DNA of 64,000 bases, taken from Phymorhynchus buccinoides (taxonomy: Eukaryota; Mollusca; Gastropoda; Neogastropoda; Raphitomidae). Within the stretch, counting starts at the first letter, position 1; each line of letters opens with the position of its first letter. The stretch spans positions 40,521,580 through 40,585,579 of the forward strand of contig CM065680.1 of NCBI GenBank assembly GCA_017654935.2. Direction: 5' to 3'. Of this stretch, positions 1 through 31,358 are shown piece by piece. The notes beneath the pieces were generated by a model. That model had not been told where the DNA came from. It ran no database searches and saw only the letters and a list, made by a program, of their open reading frames with translations. The translations under genes were made by a program, and so were the position numbers.

Positions 1-193
1 GGCTAAATTCAGCTTGCCAAACTGACAGTAATCTGATTCCAGAAAAGCCAGCTTTATTACAAATACTATGCCGTGACTCACATAGTGCAAATAGCCGAGG
101 CGATTTGCTGATTATACTGTACCTATTACAAGTCTGAATACAATATTGTGCGTGCTTCTGAAATGTCGCACGTGTTTGTGTTTGTCAACACAG

Positions 194-298
194 GTGCATT
201 CAGAGCTGGCCCAGAACGTGTTCCACGATGAAGCATATGTCTTGTTTTATCTCCTGGACACACGGACCAAGAACCTGAAATACAGAACACCAAACAAG
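194..298 (+). CDS. USP36/42-like exon: end of catalytic domain
   Basis: 35 codons in frame with no stop. Acceptor is ...caacacag before GTG CAT TCA, donor is AAG|gtaagt at 299, phase 0 at both ends. The peptide starts VHSELAQNVFHDEAYVLFYL. The EAYVLFY strand is the diagnostic last strand of USP domains of this clade. The ORF that reads through into the intron (to 469) is not coding beyond the donor. Confidence 0.75.
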
Positions 299-3200
299 GT
301 AAGTCTTATTCAGCATTTGCCCTTATTCTCTGTTCAAGTGTTGATCGTGCCTATTGATTTAACTAATGTTTTCCCTAAGCCATGCTATTTCTGCAAATGT
401 TTAGTGTACCGTATTTTACGTATTTACCATATTTTTCCTACACTGAGACCCCTGCGCCTTATAATGTGACTGGTAATATAGTAAGAAACTATAACAAAGT
501 CTCAATTTTGTGTAAAATGTTGGGGGTGCGCCTTATAATCAGGTGCGCCTTGTAATCTGTGAAATACGGTATATTATAGCATGGAAAAAATCGAGAGTGC
601 ATTTGTACTTATTGATTAAAAGTATTGATTAAAAACTATACAGAAATGAAAATCTGAATGCATCACCCATTCTGTGATTGTCCTCCCTTTCTTTCCTCCA
701 GTGGCTCCACCAAGGAAGTTAAGTTTTTGCTTTTGTTTTGTCTGTTTGCCCACTGCTTGTGGGTTTTGTTTAACCTCTTTTTTTTGCTTTCACTTTCATC
801 ATTTCTAACATTTGGCTGTTTGAAAAGGTGATCTAAATCACCCAGATACAGAAAGTTTTAATGTACATGTATTTACGGACATAATGTTCAACAGTCTTTT
901 TAAAAGGACTTTTTAAGGTCTTTTTTCATGTCCCAAGTTGAGCTCTTTTTCAGTGCTTTGTGGTTTGTATTTTATGTGCTACATGGCACTTCAGATTATA
1001 AAGCACGCTCCTTTATTTCCCCCCCAAAAAAATTGGTTTTGTATTTACTTCGTAAATTATTAGTTATATACTATATATAGTAAGGCACCGGATCTTAGTC
1101 AGGATATATGAAGAATCACCTTGTACTTTGGTAGCTGTTATTCTTTGTATTAATTTCCTTGTACTAAACCCAGTAAAGGAGCTGCTGTTGGTTTCAGATT
1201 CCTTTCAACGGTCCTTCCAACAAGGGGTGGGAAAACGTCCGGTTCAATGGCGCTGGGAACAGACACGGTAAATCGGCGCCTGTCAGCAGCCCTGTCAACG
1301 GGCATGGCGCCTCTGGTAAATACAGGGCCCTCAACAACAGCTCGGTCAACGGAGCAGCAGCCAATCACCGCGCAGCTCAGCAGTCGCCAGCGAACGGACA
1401 GCACAACGGGGGAGTGGTCAGAAACGGCGGCGATTACGGTGCGTCTGGATCCCAAGGGGTCTCTCCACACGGCCCACAGTCTGCAGCCATTGGCTCTGCA
1501 GCGCCGACTGCTTTGCCCGAACTTCGCAAGAAAATCTCCTTTGACTTTCATCAGAAGCCATTCCAGCCTGGCCACAGTCAGGCGCCTCAGTCTCCGCAGA
1601 AAAACGGCCCTGCCAACGGCTCTCCACCAAAGCGTATCGTGATGCAAATCAGAAACGGTTTTATGACCACTCTGGAGAAGTCAGCGGACGGCAAGGAAAT
1701 GCAAGAGCTGCAAAAGAAGCCAGTAGAGCCGTCTACTTTGGTTCCGTACGACTATGACTCAGATTCAGGGGGTGAAGGGACATCCAGACATGACAGTGGG
1801 GAGAGTCGTGGTAAGAGTGCCAACGTGGACAGGAATGTCCATCAACAGGAGGAACTGAAGTCTGGGGATCAATGTTCCTCATCTTCTTGGGGCAACCAGC
1901 CAAACCCCAGTAACTTTGCCACAAAAGCCTGTCCGGGGGAATCCGGTGACAACGGTGAAAAAAGAGTAGCTGGTGAAGGTCAGTCGCATAACGTAAGATC
2001 ATACAGTGACAGGATTCCTGAATTGAAGGAAACTTGTTCTGAAGAGCAACAAGCACACAGTGAACCTGAACCAGCTAGTAGCCATGCAAATGCCCGCAGT
2101 GCAGACATGTCGCCTTCTGTGCCCTGTTTTGCCTCTTCGGAAAACAACCATGACTTTCACCGTTTCCGGTCAGAATTGTGTGATAGAACTGGGGAAACCA
2201 ATCAGTTCTCTAACAGAGGACAGTTTGGTTCTGCTGTTAGGAGGGACATGCGGGCAAGATCAGGATCTCTGGGCAAACTGTCGGAAAACCTGAAACCCCT
2301 GAAACGGTCGTCCTCCTTAGACGCACTACAGAGATGCTCGGATTCCTTTGCAAGTAACAGAGATGACTCCCATACTAACGACAGTTTAGTTCATAGGACA
2401 TTTGATGCTGCAGATCTTTCCGGTGATGCTATAGCTTCACGCTTGCAAAGCTCACCTCAGCATGACAGCGAAGTGACAAACGATAACCGTTTTGCTCAAG
2501 CCACGCCTGTCCACCAGACTGATTACCAGGACAGCCAGTGCGCACCAAAAATTACTCTCAACTTATCTTCCTCAGGGGAAAAACAACGCAAGAAAAAGAA
2601 GAAAAAGAAAAAGAACAGAAAGCACAGGCAGCGGTACAGTGAAAACGGTGAGATGGCTGAGGACGGCTATCACCACCACTACAGGAAGAAAAGGCATAGA
2701 CATGACTATGATTATGACTATTCAGACAGTGTGCATAAGGACAGTTGGAAAAGACAGGCGGACAGTTCAGAGTATGACTATAGAGGGAAAAGATACTGTG
2801 ATTCTAGATACTCAGAGAGTGATTATGGGTGCTCCATTGCAAAGCGTAGGAAATCGGAGTCCTCAGAGTCGTCTGAGTATGTGTGGGAGGAGCGGACCAA
2901 AGAATCGATATACAGGGAAAAGTCGACTTTGCAGGATCAGGCCCATGAAAAATCAGGTAAGTAATAGATTTTGTTTACTCTTTGCCTTCACCTCTTTTTT
3001 CTCTCAGTGTAATGTTTAAGGCTATAACATGTATTTGTGTTAAGCATGGCAAGAGTGTGCGAGCACTCTGTACCATCGTATGTGTGTGAAAGTAGGCAAC
3101 AGCCTTTAACTTCTTTTTGTTCTTGTAATTAAGTTGTATCTACCGTAATTTACGGACTACAAGCCGCTTCATAATATATTATAAGCCACACCCCCAACTT

Positions 3201-6200
3201 TTAAAAAAAATCTGAAAAAAGTAACGCATAAGCCGCGGAAAAATGGCGATGCGCGATGTCCGCTTCCAGTCAGGGGTGGGATTTTGTCAGTTTTTTTGCC
3301 TGAAATCCGGTATTTTAAAAACAATTCCGACAATGAAAAAAAAAATTCCGGCCCAAAAAAAAATCGTCAAGAAACGCACTCTTGTTTCGGTTTCGTTCGG
3401 TCACGGTATTAAGACAATCCTAACTTCCGCCATGTCAATCATGGCCGGCCGAGGTATGAGTTCTAAATATATTTCGTTAAAATGGGTTATTCCAACCCAT
3501 TTTATTATTTATTTCAAGGCCTTATGTGGCGCCATTTCTCTGATAGCAGACCTGTTTACCATTCCGGTTTAGCCGGAATTATTCCGGAAATTTGCTAAAA
3601 TTCCGGGTAAAATAGTAAATTCCGGGTGAACGCTGAAAATTCCGGATTTCGAAAAACCGTCTATTATTTGTTTCCGTTCGTAGTAAAAGACTCAAGGGTT
3701 GACCGAAACGTGTACCTAACACACTACGTCATCAGAAAAGGGGTTGTGCCTGACGTCACATGCATTAAATGCTGCATTTTCATTGGTTAAAGGGGTGAAA
3801 TAATGTTTTTCTTTTGGTCGATCTATTTCGGGACTGAGCAAATGGCGGTCAGACTTTTACTGTCGATTCGAAGAGCTTTCCAGACAGTTTTTTAATGGTA
3901 GATATTGTAATTAGGGCTTGAAATGAGTCAATTTAGATTATATTATCACTGGAAAATACGATGATCTGAGAATTTTGAAGTTTTCAACGGAAAATGAAGT
4001 GAAAATTGATCGCGATGGCGCCGAGTTGCAACTTGGCATCCGCCGATCCGCGGCTGAGTGATTTTTCTCTGTCCGATCGTGGACATTTCCAGGTATTTCG
4101 CTTTTTCCAGCTTGTTTTATACTAAAATTACTAAGAATTAGTGACTGAATTTACTAATAAAACTTTTCTGGCGAAACTGAGCCAAGAAATCATCACAATA
4201 TTGAAAATCGACGCCGATGTTCGCGGAAAGGAGAAGAAGAAGAAACCGCTTTATCGCGAGTCGTGTACAGATCATGTGAATTCCGGTTTTTGTTCTCAAA
4301 TTCCGGGGTTTTGGGTGGCAAATTCCGGGTTTTTCATTATAAGGGTAAACAGGTCTGTGATAGGCTTTATTTTATTGTATTTGTTTATTATTAATAAAAA
4401 TTTTGTTCAGGGGGTGGGCCGCGGGTTGTTGAAAATCTAGTTTTCGTTTTTTTTTTCTTTGGTCAAATCCCACCCCTGTTCCAGTTGAGTAGAGTTGATC
4501 GCGGGTGCGTTGACTGCCAAAGCGAAAGTGTCGGGACCGCAAAACAGTTCGTCATTATAAAAAAAAACAATGTGATTTTTTTTTCATCAACCTTGAACAA
4601 GGCCACATATCAAAGGTCTGAATCAAGGATGCCACTGACTGACTGAGTTGTTTACTTTCACTTTCGGTAACATTTAGGCCGCAGCACAGTACTAGCGGTC
4701 GGGGGTGGGGTTAAAAAGTTGCGGCTTATACTATAGTCTGCAATTTATGGTACTAGTTTTTGTATGTGTGTCTGATTTTCTTTTCCTTTTTAATTTCTCT
4801 GCTCTAGAGTCTGTACACTTTGCCCCCGTTTTCTTTGTATTTTTAATTTATTAGTTAATTAATTTGATTTAGTTTTGCTGTGCTTAAGACTAAGAGGTTT
4901 GGACATAAACTGATTCAAGTATATCTCCAACCTATCTGAATTTTTATTTTTAATCACACAGATGTGAGCAATCCATGTAATAATAATTATGATGTTTGCT
5001 TTTTCTTTTTTTTTGAAGGTTTTGTTGCTAGTACAGCCCAAGAAATATACTGGAAAGTGGACATTCAGACTTCAAAACCCTGTTTCCTTATATTGCGGAA
5101 GACGTGGGCGAAAGAGGAATAAATGTTGCTCCCTCCCATACTCATAGTGACAGCTGGCTTTTCTGCCCTTTTCTATCAATCAAATCTGTACTGATTCTTC
5201 AGTTTCTTGTATTGTCCCTGTGCCTGTCCATTTGTTAATGTGTGATAATAATGCCTCAAGTGTTTTGTCCTTATGGGCGTATGATGAATTTAATTAAATC
5301 TGCCGTCTGAAGATGAAGTCTGTCCCTACCAAGAATCAAGAACTTTAATCGTATAAAATTAATTCCCCCTTATGGACATGGGTGATCAAACTGTCACAAA
5401 ACCAAAGTTTTTGGTTTCAAATATTTTTTAGGTATGAATTTTTCAGAAAGATCATTAAAATTTGGGCATTCCATTAAACAATGAAGTCTCCAATTTTACT
5501 AATTTCACATTTACATTACAATAAATGCACAATTTTCTTTGAGCATTACGATGCTTGCCTTCGAACTTCAAGTTCAAGTTTATGATTACTCACTGCCTGT
5601 TAATACACAACATAAGCATCTGGTAAAGTTGAAACAAAAACCTCAAACACACATTGTATGCATTTCCTCATGAGATGAAAGGACAAAACACAAGTCATCC
5701 TTATCACACATTACTGTTCTTACAGAAAGAAAAAGGGACAATACAAAATCAGCACTGATTTAATATATCGATGGCTTGGAGTCAAAATGGACTATCTTTA
5801 GATAGTCCATTGACATAATAATTTATAATATTGAACATATTGCGAAAACTAATAACTTGTATAAGAAAAAGACTGCAGAAATATAAAAAGCATAACCCCT
5901 TTTTATATTTCTGCAGTCATTGTTTGATACAAGTTATTAGTTTGTGTAATAAGTCCAATAATACGTCAATGGACAATCTAAAGATAGTCCGTTTTGACTC
6001 CAAGCCATCGATATATACTGGTCTCCAAAATTTAAGGGCCGGAAGAACGATCTTCTCTCTTCTGTCTTAGAGGCATGCTTATTGAGAGCTCTGGTTGCCA
6101 CCCTTAAATACACATTCGTGTCTAACTTTTGCTCAGCAGTGTTCACTACAGTCATGCCTTGCACGTGCAATAGGCAAGAAACCTGCATCAGCCCTGATTC

Positions 6201-7207
6201 TTCAGCAAAAAGAGACCAAACTTTCGTGAAATTCTCGTGAATTTGCCACATTTTAAGCGTACATGAAAACGCTGTTGCTGTACTGCAATGTCTGCAAAAC
6301 TGGTTCAGGCACGTGCAACAGGAAGGAAAGTTATTGAGTAGCCTAAGTTTTGCCATTTTCTTCATTGTTGTCTTAGTGTACAATAAATAGATATCAAGCT
6401 ACTGAAAACAGAAGCCGGCCCTTAACTTTTGGAGACCAGTATATATATATATTTGAGATAGAAAAAGGGACTAGATTTTTTTTTAAAATGTGCACAATTC
6501 ACAAATCTCCCCCAACTGCTTCATGATACCTTGGGTTAGAATTGTGTAGTGTTGCAAACTCTACTGTTTGTGCTTGCAATCAATGCAATGCAATCAACTC
6601 ATTTGTAAATGAAGGCCATGTTAATCTTGTTTTGTTAAATTGTTTGGGAGTCATGGTTAATTGGATAAATCCCATGAGGGTTCATGTTTTCAAATCCCAT
6701 TCAGATCAATGCTGTGTTCTTGGAAAAGATGGAACTTCACTCTCATTTTCCTTGTATGTCATCAAGGTGTAAAAAGGTACTTGACTTTAGCATGGGGATG
6801 TTTAGGCGGTGAAAGGAGAGGGATTTGCGCTGCCTTATACTAGTTATAGTAGTATTTCCAAACTTGTCCTAGACACAACCTCAGTTTGAAACTGACAAAG
6901 AAATAATATTGAATCACTGCCCCTACGCTACGGCCATTAACGACTGACTGAGTTTTGGGAGAGCTCTTTATCCTCAAGTCAACCCCCAGCTAACGCAATA
7001 TTACAGAAACTCTGTTTTCAAGTCTTATTTGTCCACTCTTCATGCACCCCGTTTGGCAATGGCAGACAAAAGTCTACCCTTTATAATGCAGTGAGACATT
7101 ATGGGAAAGACGGGGACTGGAACCATGCCAGTGCAAAGTCTGAGGGAGGGGACAGGTACAGCAATGGTCCGACCTGGAACCACAACGGAAACAGGGATTG
7201 GAGAAAG
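194..7207 (+). CDS. USP36/USP42-like ubiquitin carboxyl-terminal hydrolase, partial (C-terminal exons)
   Basis: Gene-level entry. Exons seen: 194-298, 1198-2956 and possibly 7026-7207. The first encodes the end of a peptidase C19 (USP) catalytic domain, with the strand DEAYVLFYLL that closes the fold in the USP36/USP42/USP17 group. The large second exon is a disordered, basic tail with the conserved block LVPYDYDSDS and a lysine run followed by KHRQRYSE, resembling a nuclear or nucleolar localisation signal. Known role of the family: removal of ubiquitin from nucleolar or chromatin proteins. The catalytic Cys and His lie upstream of the window, so activity cannot be judged. The extreme C-terminus is absent and presumably lost at the 7501-8000 gap. 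USP36 versus USP42 cannot be decided here; animals outside vertebrates usually have one ancestor of both. Confidence 0.72.
409..569. mobile_element. MITE, 'CCGTATTTTACGG' family, copy 1
   Basis: Inverted ends CCGTATTTTAC / GTGAAATACGG are flanked by TA (407-408, 570-571). The interior carries the paired phrases GCGCCTTATAAT and GCGCCTTGTAAT. Related to 12272-12509 and to the outer element at 3143-4750. TA duplication points to the Tc1/mariner superfamily, non-autonomous. Confidence 0.75.
570..1197. other. Intron of USP36/42-like gene, nothing recognised
   Basis: AT-rich, T-rich intronic sequence with no ORF, RNA gene or clear repeat apart from the MITE ending at 569. Confidence 0.6.
1198..2956 (+). 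CDS. USP36/42-like exon: long disordered C-terminal tail
   Basis: Acceptor ...ggtttcag at 1197 and donor CAG|gtaagt at 2957. The frame is open for 586 codons plus 1 nt (phase 1 at the end), and stops appear only after the donor. The ORF start at 1414 is an internal Met; the exon really begins at ATT CCT TTC (1198), fitting the phase-0 end of the previous exon. The start is Asn/Gly/Ser-rich with repeated VNG/ANG motifs. KKISFDFH and KRIVMQIRNGFMTTLEKS come next, then LVPYDYDSDS (USP36/42-like), Ser/Asp-rich low complexity, a run of eight lysines near 2598-2620, and a Tyr/Asp/Ser-rich segment DYDYDYSDS. High GC relative to the introns supports coding. Confidence 0.8.
3271..4478. mobile_element. 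Middle TIR element of the nest (CAGGGGTGGGAT ends)
   Basis: TIR CAGGGGTGGGATTT / AAATCCCACCCCTG is flanked by the perfect 7-bp duplication TTCCAGT (3264-3270 and 4479-4485). The interior has many ATTCCGG words. No transposase ORF is seen. The TIR starting CAGGG and a 7-8 bp duplication suggest hAT-like; that is inference. Confidence 0.75.
3547..4357. mobile_element. Inner TIR element of the nest (CAGACCTGTTTACC ends)
   Basis: 14-bp perfect TIR CAGACCTGTTTACC / GGTAAACAGGTCTG is flanked by the 6-bp duplication TGATAG (3541-3546, 4358-4363). It lies inside the 3271-4478 element. The CAGACCTG start is shared with elements at 33727-34094 and 57403-58394. No intact transposase. Confidence 0.72.
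4753..5763. other. Intron, nothing recognised
   Basis: AT-rich intronic sequence of the USP36/42-like gene. A weak acceptor-like tract at 5000-5018 is followed by a short open stretch, not enough to call an exon. Confidence 0.5.
5764..6015. mobile_element. Palindromic MITE, 'ATGGCTTGGAGTC' family, copy 1
   Basis: Terminal inverted repeats read ATCGATGGCTTGGAGTCAAAA inward from both sides. A second inner hairpin pairs AACTAATAACTTGTAT with ATACAAGTTATTAGTTT and AGACTGCAGAAATATAAAAA with its complement. It abuts the next element at 6018. A second copy at 60514-61292 is interrupted. Confidence 0.75.
6018..6439. mobile_element. TIR element with CTGGTCTCCAAAA ends
   Basis: 26-bp TIR, CTGGTCTCCAAAA then TTTAAGGGCCGG on the left and the matching complement on the right with one mismatch, flanked by TA (6016-6017, 6440-6441). 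The - strand ORF at 5937-6383 crosses the border of two elements and is unlikely to be a gene. Confidence 0.72.
6442..7025. other. Intron, nothing recognised
   Basis: No conserved coding frame, RNA or repeat seen. Short ORFs at 6542-6843 have no recognisable motif. Confidence 0.5.
7026..7207 (+). CDS. Possible further exon of the USP36/42-like gene
   Basis: An open frame ends at AGAAAG|gtgagg (7208). It encodes FGNGRQKSTLYNAVRHYG then KDGDWNHASAKSEGG and NHNGNRDWRK. If the acceptor is ...gttttcaag (about 7022), the phase fits the phase-1 end of the 1198-2956 exon, but this acceptor is weak. The Asn/Gly/Trp composition resembles the preceding tail. A short 'W/GNG..ST' pattern recalls the C-terminal WDG repeats of USP36/42 proteins, but I do not see a firm match. 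It could instead be a chance ORF. Confidence 0.4.
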
Positions 7208-7500
7208 GTGAGGACATGTACAATGTAGTTCTTTAGTTTTGGGCTCAGTCTCTTGACAGTGCTGCTGAACATAATGTACAAGAATATGTTGCCCCCAAAA
7301 TATGCATATTTATGTTATATATACTAATATAGCATTTATTATTTATGCTAAAAATATGTGCATTTGTGTCATCAGATGCCAGAAAATTTATATGAAAATA
7401 ATCTGATCTCGTAAATAAAAGTTGTCGGAATCTGTATTGAAAGCTACACACATACATTTATTACATGTATCAAACTGTTCTGTTAGCATTCAGACAGGTG

Positions 7501-8000
7501 NNNNNNNNNNNNNNNNNNNNNNNNNNNNNNNNNNNNNNNNNNNNNNNNNNNNNNNNNNNNNNNNNNNNNNNNNNNNNNNNNNNNNNNNNNNNNNNNNNNN
7601 NNNNNNNNNNNNNNNNNNNNNNNNNNNNNNNNNNNNNNNNNNNNNNNNNNNNNNNNNNNNNNNNNNNNNNNNNNNNNNNNNNNNNNNNNNNNNNNNNNNN
7701 NNNNNNNNNNNNNNNNNNNNNNNNNNNNNNNNNNNNNNNNNNNNNNNNNNNNNNNNNNNNNNNNNNNNNNNNNNNNNNNNNNNNNNNNNNNNNNNNNNNN
7801 NNNNNNNNNNNNNNNNNNNNNNNNNNNNNNNNNNNNNNNNNNNNNNNNNNNNNNNNNNNNNNNNNNNNNNNNNNNNNNNNNNNNNNNNNNNNNNNNNNNN
7901 NNNNNNNNNNNNNNNNNNNNNNNNNNNNNNNNNNNNNNNNNNNNNNNNNNNNNNNNNNNNNNNNNNNNNNNNNNNNNNNNNNNNNNNNNNNNNNNNNNNN
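7501..8000. other. Assembly gap, exactly 500 N (piece 1 / piece 2)
   Basis: Fixed-size gap; true distance and even adjacency unknown. ORFs running through the N are artefacts. Confidence 0.98.
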
Positions 8001-8376
8001 GAGAAATAGTATCCCACCGTACGAGCGACAAGAGACGGAGCACGGAGATGTTTGTCCGGGTGCAAGTTGTTTCAGCAAGGGCCGCAACTCTATAGGCAAC
8101 TTGCGTATTCTTGCCCTTGGTTTTTATAATCATTCCTATTCTAGTCATTGTGTTAAAAAAAATTCTTGAAAAAGTAATACTGAGAAATTAAATATTTTAC
8201 CCAAAACGTTGTCACCTATGTCACCTTTTCAATATACAGTGGATTCCTGCTAACTCATAGGTCCCTCCGTTCAAATGTTATTGTGTTAACATACAAGTCA
8301 GATAGATAGTCAGTCAGGAACAGAATACACTGAAAACATTACCAGTTTCGCTCTCTTTGTTTGCGACTGGTAATAT

Positions 8377-9450
8377 TACTACTACTAATAATAATAATAA
8401 TAAACGGACACTTATATACATGTAGCGCTTTTTATTTTATCGAGCACAAAGCGCCTTATAATCACTGAATCAGCATTGGAACGCTCAGACATACAGTATA
8501 CACACTAACAGTAACACAGACATAACACTAACAGACACACACTCACGTATGTGCACACATGCGAGTGAATGAGTTCTTGCACAGACACACACACACAGAC
8601 CCACACACATTTCATCAAACACACAGAAAACACATTCTCACTTAAATGCACACACACACTTACAGTAGTTACACTATAAAAGAGTTACAGAACTTACACA
8701 AACATACATAAATTTGTACAAAACATGCACACACACACACACATGGACTCACAGACATATACTCGCACACACACACACTCCCCCCTCTCTCTCTAGCCGA
8801 ACACAATCTCTCCTGCACACACATACTCATACATATAAGCAAGCACACATAGGAAGAGCGGCCATGTGTGCACGCACTCACACTAATGCACACAAATTAC
8901 ATACATACACATGTATACATGCACACAAATCACATGCACACAGACATGCATGCACACATGCATACGCGTGTGCACACATGGAGATGGAGGGGGGGGGGTA
9001 TTGAAAAGATTGCCGGAACAGATGGGTTTTCAGGTTTGTTTTGAACGATGTTAAAGATTGACAATGCCCAACAGCAAAAGGCACTGAATTGCAGACTTTG
9101 ACTGCTGATGATGTAATTTTAAGCTCTACCACCTTGCCTATCACATTTTAATTTTTGTATTCGAAAGATCCTGTCGTCATTCGCTGAGCGGAGGGATCGA
9201 GATAGAACATAATATTTCAAGAAGCTCAGAAAGGTATTGCGGTGCTGAACATTCCGATATGATCTGATAGCAGAGACAGGCAGCTTTGTAATTGATACTT
9301 TGTTAACTCTTTTAGTCCTTAACTTTTCTTAAGTAGAGGTGAAGACGTTTGGCTTTAGTTTGAAGACCATTCTAGCAGCAGAGTTTTGAAGTTGTTGTAA
9401 ATGTAAGGGTTTGAGAAAACCTGTGGGCAACCACGGATGGTAATTAACAA
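8377..9450 (-). mobile_element. LINE 3' fragment (CR1/L2-like), decayed, - strand
   Basis: On the - strand, 9144-9000 reads SSAVKVCNSVPFAVGHCQ then SFKTNLKTHLFRQ, the typical C-terminal end of CR1/L2-group polymerases ('WNSLP...SFKxxLKTxLF'). Stretches from 9450 to 9160 give shifted pieces such as QNSAARMVFKLKP. The 3' tail lies leftward, with a GCGCTTT...AAGCGCC stem at 8426-8455 and a (TAA)n end at 8377-8404. (CA)n-rich sequence (8520-8990) occupies the 3' UTR. Same layout as the copy at 29170-29810. Confidence 0.65.
8520..8990. repeat. (CA)n-rich low-complexity tract
   Basis: Imperfect ACAC/CACATG arrays; the His/Thr-rich ORFs in it are translations of the repeat. Confidence 0.85.
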
Positions 9451-10619
9451 GCATCAAGTTGTTCAATCAATCATCAATGTCAAGACATGGAGGACCATAT
9501 TCTGCCAAGTTTTGTGAAGTAGGGTATAGTAGTTTAGGTCCTCTGACGTGGAACTGAAAGATGTTTCACATGTATACAGACAGAGGTACACACAAAAGAC
9601 AAAAGTGGCACAGGCCCTCGGTCCCATCCCATTGCAGACCTGTCTACTCCCATTCTCGTAGAACTGGGAGTGGGAGTAAGAAAACAGACAAAGAAGTGTC
9701 GCTAAAGTCAACCTTTATTGTTGCTGTTATTGTTAATGTGGTATTGTCACTGTGGTTTTCCACTCAATGACTGGAGTTCTAAGCCATTACATGATTAATA
9801 ATATTATAATATAATTTATATAACTATTAACTGTATCAGTACTCAGAAAGGAAATGAAGTACTCGTGAATAGTCAAGAAATGTTCGGGTCTGAAATTCCC
9901 ATCCGCATCGTTAACTGATGTGTTAACTCGTGTGAAAGAAAGTAAACATTACCTTCTCGACCTCCGGACATGGTCTTACTGCGCTATCCCAGGTTTTCTA
10001 CCCGGAATAAGGAAAGAGGGAAACATTGGGGAAACGTCAAAATCGCAAGATTTACAGAATCGTGTCATCGGATAAAGTGCAAACAATGGCCAACTTACAA
10101 ACATAAAAATGAATATATGCCCGTTTAAAAACTTTGATACTTTTGAAAACAGTCTAAACTGACTCTTCTTAGCCTACAACTAACAAGTTCTAGCCTACTA
10201 CTGGTACTGTACTAGCCTACCCCGCTACCAACAGTCTTTGGTGCAACACAACAGTGAACTGCAAAAGGAGGCGTGTCCCGTGATATAATCTCAAGTTTTA
10301 GTTTCTTAAAATAACGGATTGCTCTCACCTCAGCTCCAAATATTCATCACCGTTTACGACTTTTTCTCACACTTAGGCCTACTCGTGCCACAAATGATGC
10401 TGTTCACAATAAAAATTGTCTAGTTTCTGTGTGGAATCAGTGGGGTGTGTTTGATCTCGCCTGACGAGATATTACGAGATATTCTTCTAAGATGGTGGGC
10501 TCTCAAAAAGGAAAGTGAGACGGAAGTCGCCCAAACTAAGAAGTAAATTGTAGGGCCAACAAGTGACTGCCCTCGTTCATGAAAGACGGCATTTGGTAGC
10601 TGACCACATGCTTGGAAAT
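9451..10619. promoter_or_regulatory. Upstream region / probable 5' UTR of the cytohesin-like gene
   Basis: No ORF or repeat recognised. The part from about 10,430 holds ACGAGATATT words and a TAAGATGGTGGGC word at 10489-10501, close to the YY1-type AAGATGGC site common at TATA-less animal promoters. The transcription start is not determinable. Confidence 0.35.
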
Positions 10620-30626
<20,007 letters not shown>

Positions 30627-30789
30627 GTAATATTGTCCTCAGAGTAAATCCATTTGATTTTGTACTTCCTTTGTGAAGCAACTTGTAACCAGTGTATGGG
30701 CCTGTTCAGCTCTAAGTTTTCTTTATCTCATGTCTGGTCTCTGTGTCTACAGTCTGTCTGTTTTATTCCTTCTTTCTGAGTGTTCTATA

Positions 30790-31178
30790 GGTAAAGGTAA
30801 AGATGTGCCACCTCCCCCTGCATTTCTCGGTTAATTGTATTTTTCCGTTTTTGCCTTTCTTACCATACATACAGCTGTATTTTAGGAACATTTTCAGCTA
30901 ATTCTCTTTTTGGAATACTAACCCTAACCCTAGCCCTAAACCTAACCCTACCCCCCACTATGTACTGCACTACACCGCGATTTGTCACAGTTGTGGTTCG
31001 TTGCGTTTTTCTGTGTTATAGGGTGGGGGGTAGGGTTAGGGATAGGGTTAGTATTCCAAAAAGGTTATTAGCTAAAAAGGTTCCTAAAATACAGCTTTAT
31101 GTATGGTAAGAAAGGCAAAAACGGAAAAATACAATTAACCGAGAAATGTAGGGGGGGTGGGACATCTTGACCTTTACC
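30790..31178. mobile_element. Foldback element with telomere-like arms
   Basis: TIR GGTAAAGGTAAAGATGTGCC at left pairs with CATCTTGACCTTTACC at right, flanked by the 8-bp duplication GTTCTATA (30782-30789, 31179-31186). The arms remain complementary for about 170 bp, including CCTTTCTTACCATACATA and TGGAATACTAACCCTA. The arms contain degenerate CCCTAA / TTAGGG units. No ORF. Confidence 0.8.
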
Positions 31179-31358
31179 GTTCTATAGAAATGCAGTATCA
31201 GATTCTGATTGTACTTTGTAGTCTGGCTGTAAATAGAAATATGCTTGCAAGACCCATTCATTTTAATATATATGCTTAGTTCGATTTATCAATTTTTTTA
31301 TGACCTGCGTTAGTATTCAGACAAACTCAGTGATACTGTTGGGTTTTGCTAAATGAGG

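Larger units (their letters stand above)
3143..4750. mobile_element. Outer TIR element of a three-level nest
   Basis: Terminal inverted repeats CCGTAATTTACGGACTA (left) and the reverse complement of CTGCAATTTATGG (right) are flanked by TA (3141-3142, 4751-4752). Subterminal 'AAGCCGC / GCGGCTTAT' and 'CACACCCCCAAC / GGGGGTGGGG' also pair. It is interrupted by the element at 3271-4478. Without that, it is about 400 bp and has no transposase. Tc1/mariner-like by its TA duplication. Confidence 0.72.

Noticed and set aside
1150..1647. 165-codon - strand ORF and other ORFs over 1150-2300
   Set aside because: Shadow frames of the GC-rich USP36/42 exon; no motif, while the + frame has the correct splice phases.
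5937..6383. 148-codon - strand ORF
   Set aside because: Crosses the junction of two adjacent transposons; no conserved motif.
8001..8110. Continuation of the USP36/42 gene after the gap (frame with SIPPYERQETEHGD)
   Set aside because: No splice signal, no similarity, and the pieces may not be adjacent.
7422..8169. ORFs of 191-234 codons on both strands
   Set aside because: They consist almost wholly of N from the 7501-8000 gap; same for ORFs across 33001-33500 and 58501-59000.
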